Part shown: positions 1 to 8,015 of the stretch, one piece after another
Position numbering within the stretch: the first letter of the stretch is position 1
How the letters are laid out: each line of letters begins with the position of its first letter
Assembly (NCBI GenBank): GCA_945900935.1
Contig: CAMDKT010000036.1
Coordinates: 1 to 18,559, forward strand
Source: Candidatus Sulfopaludibacter sp. SbA3
Lineage (GTDB): Bacteria; Acidobacteriota; Terriglobia; Bryobacterales; Bryobacteraceae
DNA: 18,559 bases
Reading direction: 5' to 3'
Translations under genes and position numbers: made by a program
Notes under the pieces: generated by a model
The model's database searches: none
What the model saw: only the letters and a program-made list of their open reading frames with translations
Told to the model about the DNA's origin: nothing

Positions 1-447
1 GAACACTGCGTCCTCGTCATCCGCGGCGTCGGTCCCGTCGGCTACCCTGGCGCCGCCGAAGTCGTCAACATGCTCCCGCCCGATTACCTCGTCAAGCGCG
101 GCATTGATGTCCTGCCAACGCTGGGCGACGGCCGTCAAAGCGGTACCTCCGCCAGCCCGTCGATCTTGAACGCCAGCCCCGAATCCGCCATCGGCGGCAA
201 CCTGGCGATCCTCCAATCCGGCGACCAAATTCGCATCGATCTCAACACCAGCCGCGTCGATGTTTTGATCACTGACGAAGAGATCGCCGCCCGCCGCGCC
301 GTGCTCGAAATTACCATCCCCGTCAGCCAGACTCCCTGGCAGGAATTGCAGCGCGCTCACGTCGGTCAACTCGGCGATGGCGCCGTGCTCGAATTCGCCG
401 TCAAATACCGGGACGTCGGCAAGGATATTCCGCGTCACAACCATTGA
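1..447 (+). CDS. IlvD/Edd-family dehydratase, sugar-acid type (3' end only)
   Basis: The gene enters from the left edge; 148 codons of its C-terminal part are present and the start is outside the window. The readable protein begins EHCVLVIRGVGPVGYPGAAE and continues with GDGRQSGTS and PSILNASPESAIGGNLA. These blocks are typical of the C-terminal beta-barrel half of the IlvD/Edd family, [Fe-S]-dependent cytoplasmic dehydratases. The extreme C-terminus (PWQELQRAHVGQLGDGA, ending IPRHNH) resembles the L-arabinonate/D-xylonate-type sugar-acid dehydratases, as I remember them, more than true dihydroxy-acid dehydratase of branched-chain amino acid synthesis. The cysteines that hold the Fe-S cluster lie in the missing part, so cluster type cannot be judged. 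The family call is firm; the substrate is inferred from the tail only. Confidence 0.88.
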   Translation, partial: EHCVLVIRGVGPVGYPGAAEVVNMLPPDYLVKRGIDVLPTLGDGRQSGTSASPSILNASPESAIGGNLAILQSGDQIRIDLNTSRVDVLITDEEIAARRAVLEITIPVSQTPWQELQRAHVGQLGDGAVLEFAVKYRDVGKDIPRHNH

Positions 448-531
448 TGCCTTTCCCGTCTTCATCTTCTGCCGCGCCCACAAAGTCATCCCTGTAGCCG
501 ATTCCCTGCCGCTCGTCTAAGCTGGGATCTG

Positions 532-3030
532 ATGACCAAAGCCAAGTTCGCGTTGCTTGCCGTTATTACCGCCGTCGCCGTAACAGCAGTCCGAAAACCG
601 GACTTGACGGACCTCCTCCCCTCCGCCGCCATCGCCGGTAAACAGGCCAACGACGCCTTTCTCGTCGCCTCCGCGCAACTCGTCCGCCCCTGGAGTCAAA
701 CGGCCGAAATCAAGGGCCGCCCGGCCGACCTCGCCATCGATCCCACCGGCTCCTTCGCCGCCATCCTCAACGGCGCAAGCGTCGTGACAATCGAACTCGC
801 CACCGGCCGCGAGATCAGCCGCGTCACCACCAAAACCACGTCCTACCTCGGCATTCGCTTCCGTCCCAACACCAATGAAATATGGGCCAGCGAAGCGACC
901 CGCACTGGCCCGGACGCCCTGCTTAAAATTCCCTACACCGCCGGCGGCGTCCTTGGCAAACTTGAGCGGATGGAGTTGAAGGGCCATCCCATCCCCGCGG
1001 GCCTAGCTTTCACAAAGGACGGCAAAAAGCTCTACGCCGCCCTCCACCACACCAACGAAGTCATCACTGTGGACCCAGCCAATCTCACCATCACCGCTCG
1101 CTGGCCGTCCGAACTCGCGCCCTTTTCCCTTGCCCTCAGCAACAACGGCGAAACGCTGTATGTATCCAACCGTGGCGGCACCCCGCGAGCCGAAGCCAAA
1201 CAGGCGCGAAGCGGCAACGTTCCGCTCCCCGTCGACGAACAAGGCTCCGTTCTCCCCGGTACCGTACAGGTTTTCAACACCGTCACTGGCGTCGCAAAAT
1301 CGATTCCCGCCGGCCTCGCACCAGCCGGCGTCGCTCTCAGTCCCGACGGGCAAACGCTCGCCGTCGCCAATTCCCACGGCGACACCGTGACCATCATCGA
1401 TACCAAAACCGGCAACACCGCCACGCTGGAAATCGACAACGCAAACCGCCTCCCCGGAATCCTTCCGAACTCTCTGGCCTTCCGCGCCGACGGCCTGCGC
1501 CTCTACGTCGCCTGCGGTGGAGAAAATTCCGTCGCCGTCTTCGCCCGGAACAAGGACAAATGGCAGCTCGCAGGCAAACTCCCCACCGGCTGGTTTCCAA
1601 CCGCCGTGCAACTCGATGCCAAAGGGACCATCCACATTGCCAGCGTCAAAGGCCTGGGCGACGACGAACAGGAGGCTGGCCGCCGCAACAGCCGCGTCTA
1701 CGAAGGCATCCTGTCTTCCATCCCTGATCCCGCGCCAGCCCAACTGCACGCCGGTGCCCGTGAGGTTCAACTGGCGGCGCGCCCCCGCTTTACACCGAAT
1801 GGCGGCGTCAAGGATCTGGCAAAGCTCGGCATCCAGCACGTCTTCTTCCTCATCAAGGAAAACCGCACCTACGATCAGTTATTCTCCGACATCCCCAAAG
1901 GCAACCGGGACGAAAAACTTCTGATGTACGGCCGCGAAGTGACACCGAACCACCACGCGCTGGCCGAAAAATATGTGTTGCTCGATAACTTCTATTCCAG
2001 CGGCGCCATTAGTTTTGAAGGCCACCAATGGCTCATGATGGGCTTCGTCTCCGATCACACGGAACGCGCCCTGCAAGCCGCCCCGCGCGGCTACGCCTGG
2101 AATATGGGCGACTCGCTCACCGTCTCTCCCGCCGGCTTCTTCTGGCAGGATAAGCGTCGTCCGCTGAACGTCCGCCTTCTGGGTCCCGTCTCCGAACCCG
2201 CCGTCCCCGGTCCCGATGGCTTGATGCGCGATATCGACGAAACGCAGATGCTCAAGTGGTCCGAGTATTGGAACCACTATAAACAGGGCACTTGGAAAGC
2301 GGTAATCGGTTCGCGCTGCGTCGTCCCGGCGCTACGCCCCATCTTCGATGAGAAATTTCCGCCATCGTCCATGAAGGTGCCCGACCAGATCCGCGCCGCC
2401 GCATTTTCCGAGCGTCTCGACGCCTGGGAAAAGAGCGGCACAACGCCGAATCTCACCATCGTGACCATGACCAGCGATCACACCGAAGGGCGAAACCCCA
2501 ACGCGCCGCGGCCTCGTTCCATGGTCGCCGATAACGATTGGGCCCTCGGCAAAATCGTTGAAAAGATCAGCAAATCAAGCCTTTGGAGCAAGAGCCTCAT
2601 CCTGGTTGTCGAGGACGACGCGCAGGACGGCGTCGATCACGTCAGCGGCCGCCGCACTATCGCTCTCGCCATCGGGCCGCACATCCGCCGCAACGTCCTC
2701 GATTCCAATTACTACACGCACATCAACATGGTGCGAACCATGCAGGACATCTTCGGCCTCCAGCCCCGAACGAGATTCCTTGCCAACGCCCGCGCCATGA
2801 ACAGCGTTTTCACCGCGGAGGCGAACGGCGACCCCTACACCGCCATCGAGCCCAACATCAAACTCGACGACATGAACCCGCCGGCCAGCGCGCTGAGCGG
2901 CCGTGAAAAATGGGCCACGCAGGCATCTGCCAAAATGAACTGGAACGACCTTGACGACGTCCCCTCCGATATCCTGAACCGCATCCTGTGGTGGGACGCA
3001 AAGGGCTTCCAAACACCCTACCCGAAATAA
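532..3030 (+). CDS. Exported YVTN beta-propeller / phosphoesterase fusion protein
   Basis: 832 residues. An N-terminal hydrophobic stretch (residues 5-20, FALLAVITAVAVTAV) suggests export. Residues about 45-400 hold repeated beta-propeller blades of the YVTN/NHL style (LAFTKDGKKLYAALHHTNEV, LALSNNGETLYVSNRGG, VALSPDGQTLAVANSHGDTV). From residue about 436 a second domain begins with FFLIKENRTYDQLF and includes LLDNFYSSGAISFEGHQW, TSDHTEGRN and EDDAQDGVDH (residues 693-703). These match the phosphoesterase/phospholipase C-like family in the alkaline phosphatase fold, where the N, D and H residues bind metal. Such fusions are, to my knowledge, common in Acidobacteriota; the substrate is unknown. 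The ATG at 532 follows a weak ribosome site (ctggga). An 84-bp gap separates it from the dehydratase, and the dioxygenase gene follows after 60 bp. The architecture is secure, the reaction is not. Confidence 0.9.
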   Translation: MTKAKFALLAVITAVAVTAVRKPDLTDLLPSAAIAGKQANDAFLVASAQLVRPWSQTAEIKGRPADLAIDPTGSFAAILNGASVVTIELATGREISRVTTKTTSYLGIRFRPNTNEIWASEATRTGPDALLKIPYTAGGVLGKLERMELKGHPIPAGLAFTKDGKKLYAALHHTNEVITVDPANLTITARWPSELAPFSLALSNNGETLYVSNRGGTPRAEAKQARSGNVPLPVDEQGSVLPGTVQVFNTVTGVAKSIPAGLAPAGVALSPDGQTLAVANSHGDTVTIIDTKTGNTATLEIDNANRLPGILPNSLAFRADGLRLYVACGGENSVAVFARNKDKWQLAGKLPTGWFPTAVQLDAKGTIHIASVKGLGDDEQEAGRRNSRVYEGILSSIPDPAPAQLHAGAREVQLAARPRFTPNGGVKDLAKLGIQHVFFLIKENRTYDQLFSDIPKGNRDEKLLMYGREVTPNHHALAEKYVLLDNFYSSGAISFEGHQWLMMGFVSDHTERALQAAPRGYAWNMGDSLTVSPAGFFWQDKRRPLNVRLLGPVSEPAVPGPDGLMRDIDETQMLKWSEYWNHYKQGTWKAVIGSRCVVPALRPIFDEKFPPSSMKVPDQIRAAAFSERLDAWEKSGTTPNLTIVTMTSDHTEGRNPNAPRPRSMVADNDWALGKIVEKISKSSLWSKSLILVVEDDAQDGVDHVSGRRTIALAIGPHIRRNVLDSNYYTHINMVRTMQDIFGLQPRTRFLANARAMNSVFTAEANGDPYTAIEPNIKLDDMNPPASALSGREKWATQASAKMNWNDLDDVPSDILNRILWWDAKGFQTPYPK

Positions 3031-3090
3031 ATCGTGCTGGCCGCGCGCAGCCGTTTGCGTTCCTCCTCCGGCAAGTGATACGCTCCGCTC

Positions 3091-3645
3091 ATGCGCTGGA
3101 ATCAAATATCGCGTCGCCGCGTCTTGCAAGGAATGTCGCTTGCCGCCACCGTCTCGGAATTAACCGCCACCGATCTCCAGATCCCGACGGAAGATATCGG
3201 CCTGGGGCCGTTCTACAAAGCGGGAGCGCCGGATCGCCGCTCGCTCCGTGAAAAAGGCATGGCCGGCGAACCACTCCGCGTCTCGGGCAAAGTCCTTGAT
3301 ACCAGGGGCCGTCCCCTCACCGGCGCCCGCGTCGAAATGTGGCACGTCGATTCTCAAGGCGAGTACGACAACACCGGCTTCCGTCTGCGCGGTCAAGTCG
3401 CTTGCGCCGCCAATGGCGAATATTCCTTCGAGACCATGGCGCCCGTCGCCTACAGCAGTCGCTGCGCCCATGTGCACGTCCGTGTCACCGCCTCCGGAGC
3501 GAAAACCCTCGCCACCGAAATTCAATTCGCGGGCGATCCCGCGGCTGCCAAAGACCGAGGGGCCCGCCCCAGCCTGGCGATGAAGACAACGACGAAAAAT
3601 GGCGAGCGCCAAGGGTCATTCCTCTTCGTTTTACGAGACGCCTGA
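3091..3645 (+). CDS. Tat-exported intradiol ring-cleavage dioxygenase-like protein
   Basis: 184 residues. The N-terminus MRWNQISRRRVLQGMSLAAT has a twin-arginine motif followed by a short hydrophobic stretch, so export of a folded metalloprotein is likely. The body matches the catechol/protocatechuate 3,4-dioxygenase fold: GPFY at 39-42, the VSGKVLDTRGRPLTGARVEM strand at 64-83, WHVD at 84-87, then the four expected Fe(III) ligands Tyr92 (GEYD), Tyr121, His127 and His129 (CAHVHV). All four ligands appear present, so catalysis on a catecholic substrate is plausible. It is shorter than the classical two-subunit enzymes and fits the small single-chain exported group. No clear ribosome site precedes the ATG. 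The esterase gene starts 21 bp downstream, suggesting one transcript. Family firm, substrate unknown. Confidence 0.87.
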   Translation: MRWNQISRRRVLQGMSLAATVSELTATDLQIPTEDIGLGPFYKAGAPDRRSLREKGMAGEPLRVSGKVLDTRGRPLTGARVEMWHVDSQGEYDNTGFRLRGQVACAANGEYSFETMAPVAYSSRCAHVHVRVTASGAKTLATEIQFAGDPAAAKDRGARPSLAMKTTTKNGERQGSFLFVLRDA

Positions 3646-3648
3646 CTT

Positions 3649-3665
3649 CAGTTACTCTGTAACTG
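3649..3665. repeat. Perfect 7-bp inverted repeat at the esterase start
   Basis: CAGTTAC-TCT-GTAACTG lies 3 bp after the dioxygenase stop and 1 bp before the esterase ATG, where a Shine-Dalgarno sequence would normally be. It could be an operator palindrome or a small mRNA hairpin affecting initiation of the esterase. GTTACTC recurs at 3681-3687, exactly 30 bp after the copy inside the palindrome, and the related GTAACTC is at 3733-3739. The symmetry is exact; any function is inference. Confidence 0.4.
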
Positions 3666-3666
3666 C

Positions 3667-5169
3667 ATGCGTCATTTCGTGTTACTCGCCGCCGCGGTCT
3701 ATACGCTCGCGGCCGAACCACTTACTTTTCGTGTAACTCTCAATCCGTCCATAGCTCCAAACGGCATTTCCGGTCGCCTTTTCGTGTTTCTCGACAAAGG
3801 GGACTCCTCCCGCGACCGAATCCACGTCGGCTTCCTGCCCGAAGGCGTATGGATCGCCGCCAAGGAGATACCATTCTGGAAGCCGGGCGAAACCATTGAG
3901 CTGAATCCGAACGAATTGGCGTTCCCGCAAGCCTTCTCAAAAGCCAATAAAGCCGGCTACGTCGTCATGGCCCTGCTCGATCCCGATCACTCCTTCGCCC
4001 GTGATCGCCAGGACGTCGGCGATCTGGTTAGTCCCGTCGTTGTCCTCGCGGATTTGGACCCCGCCAACGCCACCCCCGTGGCGTTGGAACTCAACTCCGT
4101 CACTCCGCCGGCGGCTCCCGCCACCGACACAGCCAACATCAAAACCGTCGAGTTCGAAAGCCCCTCCCTCACCGCCTTCTGGGGCCGGCCGATCCTCATG
4201 CGCGCCGGCGTCGTGCTCCCCAATGGACACACCGGCGCCAGTCCGCCGCTTCCCGCCGTCTACCATATTCATGGCTTCGGCGGAAACTACAAAGAGGCGT
4301 GGGCCAAAGGCGAAGGCCTTGCCGAAGCCATGGCATCGGGTGAAAAACTGAAGGCCGTTCACGTCTTTCTCGATGGCAACTGTCCCGGCGGCCATCACGT
4401 GTTCGCAGACTCGGTCAATAACGGCCCTTGGGGCCAGGCGCTCCTCACCGAATTAATCCCTCATTTAGAGCGAAAATTCCGCCTCGCTCCCAACGCCGCC
4501 AACCGCTTCCTGACTGGCCATTCCTCCGGCGGCTGGAGCGCCCTCTGGCTGCAGGTTCGCTACCCCGATTTCTTCGGCGGCGCTTGGCCCACCTCGCCCG
4601 ACGCGATGGATTTCCGTAGCTTCACCGGCATTGATGTCACTCCCGAGTCTACCCAGAATGCCTTCCGAACCAAGGACGGAAAGGTCCTGAATCTGGTCCG
4701 GATGAACGGCAAGGAGACCATGTCGACGGAGGCGTTTTCACTCTTGGAAAGCGTAACGGGCGACGTCGGCGGACAGCTCGCGTCGTTCGAATGGGTCTTC
4801 TCCCCGCGTGGTCCCGATGGCCGTCCGCTGCCGTTGTTCAACCGCGCCACCGGTACGCTGTACGCGGATGTCCGCCAATACTGGCAGCGCTTCGAAATCG
4901 CCCGCATATTGCGCGACGATTGGCCGGTTCTCGGTCCGAACTTACAGGGGAAGATCCGCCTCGTCATCGGGGCCGAAGACAACTTTCATCTCAACGAATC
5001 GGCAACGTTGTTCTGTGGCTGGCTGGCCGAAAGGGGCCGCGAAGACGCCTGCGAGATCGTGCCCGGCCGGGACCATTTCAATCTGTTCCGAGCCTTCAAA
5101 ACCTACCCAAAAGGCCTTCATCAGCGCATCGACGATGAGATGCGCGCCCAATGGCGGTCGAAGCACTAG
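3667..5169 (+). CDS. Exported alpha/beta-hydrolase, esterase D-like
   Basis: 500 residues. The N-terminus MRHFVLLAAAVYTLAAEP is a short signal peptide with an AxA-like cleavage site. The first ~160 residues form an uncharacterised N-terminal beta-rich region. The hydrolase domain begins around residue 197 (YHIHGFGGNYKEAW). The nucleophile elbow is GHSSGGW with Ser286; a likely acid is Asp438 (GAEDNFH) and the likely base is His470 (GRDHFNLF), giving a complete Ser-Asp-His set in the expected order. This fits the putative esterase family (PF00756), which includes feruloyl and S-formylglutathione esterases. With an exported aromatic-ring dioxygenase just upstream, release of an aromatic acid from a polymer is a possible role, but that is only context. 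The stop codon shares a CTAG with the stop of convergent glcF. Confidence 0.85.
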   Translation: MRHFVLLAAAVYTLAAEPLTFRVTLNPSIAPNGISGRLFVFLDKGDSSRDRIHVGFLPEGVWIAAKEIPFWKPGETIELNPNELAFPQAFSKANKAGYVVMALLDPDHSFARDRQDVGDLVSPVVVLADLDPANATPVALELNSVTPPAAPATDTANIKTVEFESPSLTAFWGRPILMRAGVVLPNGHTGASPPLPAVYHIHGFGGNYKEAWAKGEGLAEAMASGEKLKAVHVFLDGNCPGGHHVFADSVNNGPWGQALLTELIPHLERKFRLAPNAANRFLTGHSSGGWSALWLQVRYPDFFGGAWPTSPDAMDFRSFTGIDVTPESTQNAFRTKDGKVLNLVRMNGKETMSTEAFSLLESVTGDVGGQLASFEWVFSPRGPDGRPLPLFNRATGTLYADVRQYWQRFEIARILRDDWPVLGPNLQGKIRLVIGAEDNFHLNESATLFCGWLAERGREDACEIVPGRDHFNLFRAFKTYPKGLHQRIDDEMRAQWRSKH

Positions 5170-6467
5170 CCTCTATACGCCCGGTCCAAAACCTCCACCA
5201 CGTGCAGCACCGGCTGATCTTTTCCGTGCAGTTTTGCCCCGGCCTGGAGCTGAATCATGCAGCCGGGATTCGCCGTCACAATACACTCGGCGCCTGTCGC
5301 GTTCACCGACGCCATCTTGTTCTTCAACAGGCCCATCGCCATTTCGTTGTGAAGCACGTTGTAGATGCCCGCGCTGCCGCAGCACAGGTCACTCAGCGCC
5401 ATCTCCTTTAGTTCCACGCCCGGAATCGCCGCCAATACCTTCCGCGGCTGCGCGCGAATCTTCTGGCCATGACACAGATGGCAGGAGTCCTGATAAGTCA
5501 CCGTCATCACCAATGGCTTCGCCGGCGGACGGATTTCGATGGATGCCAGAAACTCGTTTATGTCCTTCATTTTGGCCTTAAAAGCCAATGATTTGTCGCG
5601 ATACGCGTCGTCGTGTTCCAGCAGTTCGTCGTACTCTTTCAACGTCGATCCGCACCCCGCCGCATTCGTCAGAATCGCGTCGAAATTGCCGTCGAGCGTC
5701 GCGTCGATATTGATCCTCGCCAGCGCCCGCGCGTCGTCCTTCCGGCCCGCGTGTACATGCAGCGCGCCGCAGCAGTTCTGCTCCTTCGGAATGTGAACCT
5801 CGCACCCGTTCTTCTGTAGCACTCGAACCGTCGCCTCGTTCAATCGCGCAAAACTGATATTGGCGATACAACCGGCCAGGAACGCCACCCGATATCGCTT
5901 CTCGCCCTCGGCCGGAAATACCTTCCCGATCTGGCTGAAGAAGAACGGCGTCTCCACCGGCGGCGACAGCATTTCTATCTCGTGCAGCCGGCCGAAGAAC
6001 TTTAGAATCCCGCTCGATCGCATCAGCTTCTGCAAGCCGCTCGCCTGGTACAGAAATAGCCCGGCTCCGGCGGCGGTCAGCAGCCAAGGCGACGACAACA
6101 GCGAGCCAAATACAAAGTCCCGCGCCAGGTTCACATGCCATGGCCGCGAAATGTTCTGGTCAATATGCGCCCGCGCCGCTTCAATCAGTTTGCCGTACTG
6201 CACGCCGCTCGGGCACGCGCTTTCGCACGCCCGGCACGCCAGGCACAACTCCATGTGTTCAATGTAGGTTTCGCTGATCGGCGTCTTGCCTTCCACCACC
6301 TGCGCCATCTGGTAAATGCGCCCGCGCGGGGAGTCCATCTCCACGCCCAATTCGCGATACGTCGGGCACGAGTTCAAACACAGCCCGCAGTGAACGCACT
6401 TGTCCAGATCCGCCTGCAGCGGCGCTTCCGAGTTGTTCCCAATATGTGTTAGTTCAAATGCGGCCAT
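5166..6467 (-). CDS. glcF: Glycolate oxidase iron-sulfur subunit GlcF-like
   Basis: 433 residues. Two [4Fe-4S] motifs of ferredoxin type lie at Cys24/27/30/34 (CVHCGLCLNSCP) and Cys75/78/81/85 (CLACRACESACP). Two cysteine-rich CCG domains follow: Cys200, CysCys232-233 and Cys272 in the first, Cys329, CysCys362-363 and Cys403 in the second. This order and the length match GlcF, the electron-transfer subunit of membrane-associated glycolate oxidase; LutA-type lactate-utilisation proteins share the CCG domains but lack this N-terminal pair. The ATG at 6467 has a good upstream site (AAAGGA, about 7 nt away) and lies inside the end of glcE with a 14-bp overlap, implying coupled translation. No glcD lies adjacent. 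Family call very secure; the substrate could be another 2-hydroxy acid. Confidence 0.92.
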   Translation of the reverse strand: MAAFELTHIGNNSEAPLQADLDKCVHCGLCLNSCPTYRELGVEMDSPRGRIYQMAQVVEGKTPISETYIEHMELCLACRACESACPSGVQYGKLIEAARAHIDQNISRPWHVNLARDFVFGSLLSSPWLLTAAGAGLFLYQASGLQKLMRSSGILKFFGRLHEIEMLSPPVETPFFFSQIGKVFPAEGEKRYRVAFLAGCIANISFARLNEATVRVLQKNGCEVHIPKEQNCCGALHVHAGRKDDARALARINIDATLDGNFDAILTNAAGCGSTLKEYDELLEHDDAYRDKSLAFKAKMKDINEFLASIEIRPPAKPLVMTVTYQDSCHLCHGQKIRAQPRKVLAAIPGVELKEMALSDLCCGSAGIYNVLHNEMAMGLLKNKMASVNATGAECIVTANPGCMIQLQAGAKLHGKDQPVLHVVEVLDRAYRG

Positions 6468-7587
6468 ACAGGCGTCCTTTGTTCAGCAAATTCCCCGGAT
6501 CGAGCATGTGCTTGATTTTCTCCATCACCGCAAAACCGCTGCCCGGCTCGGGCCACTGCGTCAACCCGTTGCGGTCCGTCGGCCCGGCTTCCATCACAAC
6601 GTTAGCCCCGGCCAGGTTACCCGGCGCCGCCGTGTGGAACAAATACGCCACGCCATTCGCGGCCCGCGCCACCACCGGTCCATCGTGCCCGGCAAAAGCC
6701 GCCCCCAAGTCCTGTAGCGCCGTCGAAGCCCGCACCACAGCGCCGCCGGCATGTTCGGCAAGCCATCCTTCGGCGAAGCTCTCCACGCCGTGCCAGAACG
6801 CCCTCTCCGCCTCGCCCTCTAATGCCTCGGCCTTCGGCAATTCCCGCGAATACCGGTCCACCAGCGCCTGACTGCCGCCCGTGCCAACGGCGAGGACCCA
6901 GCCCTGCCGCCCCAAACGCGCCGACGCGCCCGGACTCAAAAGATCTACTGCCGCCGGTTGCAATACACTCTGCAGAATTCGGCTCCTTTCCGCCAGCGCG
7001 TCCTGTGCTGAATCATATGTCTGCAGGAACGTCCGCCGCGCCTTGTCCTGCGGGATCAGCTTAAAATTCACCGTCGCGAGCGCCGCCAATGTCCCCCAAC
7101 TGCCGATCATGAGCTTGCCCATGTCCAGACCGGCGACGTTCTTCACCACCATCCCGCCCGCTTGCACCAGCTTGCCCGCCATCGTCGCGAACTGAACGCC
7201 GATCAGCAGATCCCTCGCCGTTCCAAACAGCCGCCGCCGCGGTCCCGATTGATTGGCCGCCAGCACGCCGCCCACCGTGGCGTTGGCCGCATACGGCGGG
7301 TCCAGCGGGACCATCTGCCGGTTGGCGGCCAACAACGCCGTCAGCTCCGCATACGGCATCCCCGCTTCCACCGAGATCGTCAAATCGCGCGGCTCATACT
7401 GCAACACGCGAGTCATTCTGGCCGTCGAAATCCGGACATCGGAGGGCCCGATCGGCCCGCCCCAGCGTGTTTTCGTGAACCGCCCGCCGAGTTCAACGCT
7501 CCGTCCGGCCGCTCCGGCCGTGCCCAATGCCGACGCCAATTCCGCCGCGCTCTCCGGTTGTTTCAAATCTTGCATCGAACTAGACAT
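6454..7587 (-). CDS. glcE: Glycolate oxidase FAD-binding subunit GlcE-like
   Basis: 377 residues. The N-terminal half is a PP-loop/FAD-binding type 4 domain: VELGGRFTKTRWG (35-47), TISVEAGMPYAELTALLAAN, the glycine-rich ATVGGVLAANQSGPRRR, and GGMVVKNVAGLDMGKLMIGS, a stretch characteristic of GlcE. The C-terminal part ends in the family tail DPGNLLNKGRLYGRI. Its length is that of GlcE rather than the longer catalytic GlcD. It would form the flavin part of a 2-hydroxy-acid (glycolate) oxidase with GlcF, which is translated from an overlapping start. The ATG at 7587 is only 14 bp from the divergent start at 7602 and has no clear ribosome site, so the Met five codons in (7575) is an alternative. 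Regulation is not visible. Confidence 0.9.
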   Translation of the reverse strand: MSSSMQDLKQPESAAELASALGTAGAAGRSVELGGRFTKTRWGGPIGPSDVRISTARMTRVLQYEPRDLTISVEAGMPYAELTALLAANRQMVPLDPPYAANATVGGVLAANQSGPRRRLFGTARDLLIGVQFATMAGKLVQAGGMVVKNVAGLDMGKLMIGSWGTLAALATVNFKLIPQDKARRTFLQTYDSAQDALAERSRILQSVLQPAAVDLLSPGASARLGRQGWVLAVGTGGSQALVDRYSRELPKAEALEGEAERAFWHGVESFAEGWLAEHAGGAVVRASTALQDLGAAFAGHDGPVVARAANGVAYLFHTAAPGNLAGANVVMEAGPTDRNGLTQWPEPGSGFAVMEKIKHMLDPGNLLNKGRLYGRI

Positions 7588-7593
7588 TATAAT
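7588..7593 (+). promoter_or_regulatory. Perfect TATAAT (-10 candidate) in the 14-bp divergent gap
   Basis: A consensus -10 hexamer TATAAT lies 8 bp before the ATG at 7602. A start of transcription about 7 nt downstream would put the 5' end at roughly 7600, so the mRNA would be nearly leaderless; no ribosome site is present before that ATG. I see no convincing -35 at 16-18 bp spacing, which keeps confidence low. Confidence 0.35.
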
Positions 7594-7601
7594 CTCTAAC
7601 G

Positions 7602-8009
7602 ATGGTTAAATTCACATTTCTGATCATTTCCCTTGCAGCCGCCAACGCGCAGGACGCCCGCGCCGCGCTCGACACCCAGGCCGCTGCCTGGAATCGCGGC
7701 GACTTGCGCGCCTTCGTCGAGACCTACGAAAACTCGCCGTCCACCACCTTTCTGGGCAAAGAGCTATCGCACGGCCGCGACGCGGTGCTGGCCCGCTATC
7801 AGCGCACTTACAATACGCCGGAGAAGATGGGCAAACTGCGTTTCGAGGTGTTGACCTTCCGCGACTTGGGCGATGATCACGCCATGGTGCTCGGCAAGTT
7901 CTTCCTGACGCGGACCGCCGCAGGCGGCGGGGATGCATCCGGCCATTTCACGCTGATCCTGCGCAAGGGCCCCGGCGGTTGGAAGATTATCCACGACCAC
8001 ACGTCGTGA
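7602..8009 (+). CDS. Exported NTF2-like / DUF4440 protein
   Basis: 135 residues. MVKFTFLIISLAAANAQDA is a short signal peptide with a likely cleavage after ANA. The mature part has the cone-shaped NTF2/SnoaL pattern: an N-terminal helix with AAWNRGDLRAFVETYE, a strand with TTFLGKELSHGRDAVLARY, and the closing strands GHFTLILRKGPGGWKIIHDH. The WN.GDL..F...Y and G.WKI..DH.S signatures are typical of the DUF4440 group. Members are small scaffolds with varied or unknown roles, so no reaction is assigned. It stands alone on this strand, divergent from glcE and convergent with the Ntn-hydrolase gene, only 6 bp from the latter's stop. A function tied to either neighbour is not evident. Confidence 0.85.
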   Translation: MVKFTFLIISLAAANAQDARAALDTQAAAWNRGDLRAFVETYENSPSTTFLGKELSHGRDAVLARYQRTYNTPEKMGKLRFEVLTFRDLGDDHAMVLGKFFLTRTAAGGGDASGHFTLILRKGPGGWKIIHDHTS

Positions 8010-8015
8010 CGGAAA

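Noticed and set aside
1003..1839. Long minus-strand open frame inside the beta-propeller gene
   Set aside because: Gly/Asp-rich translation with no motif, fully antisense to a well-supported gene.
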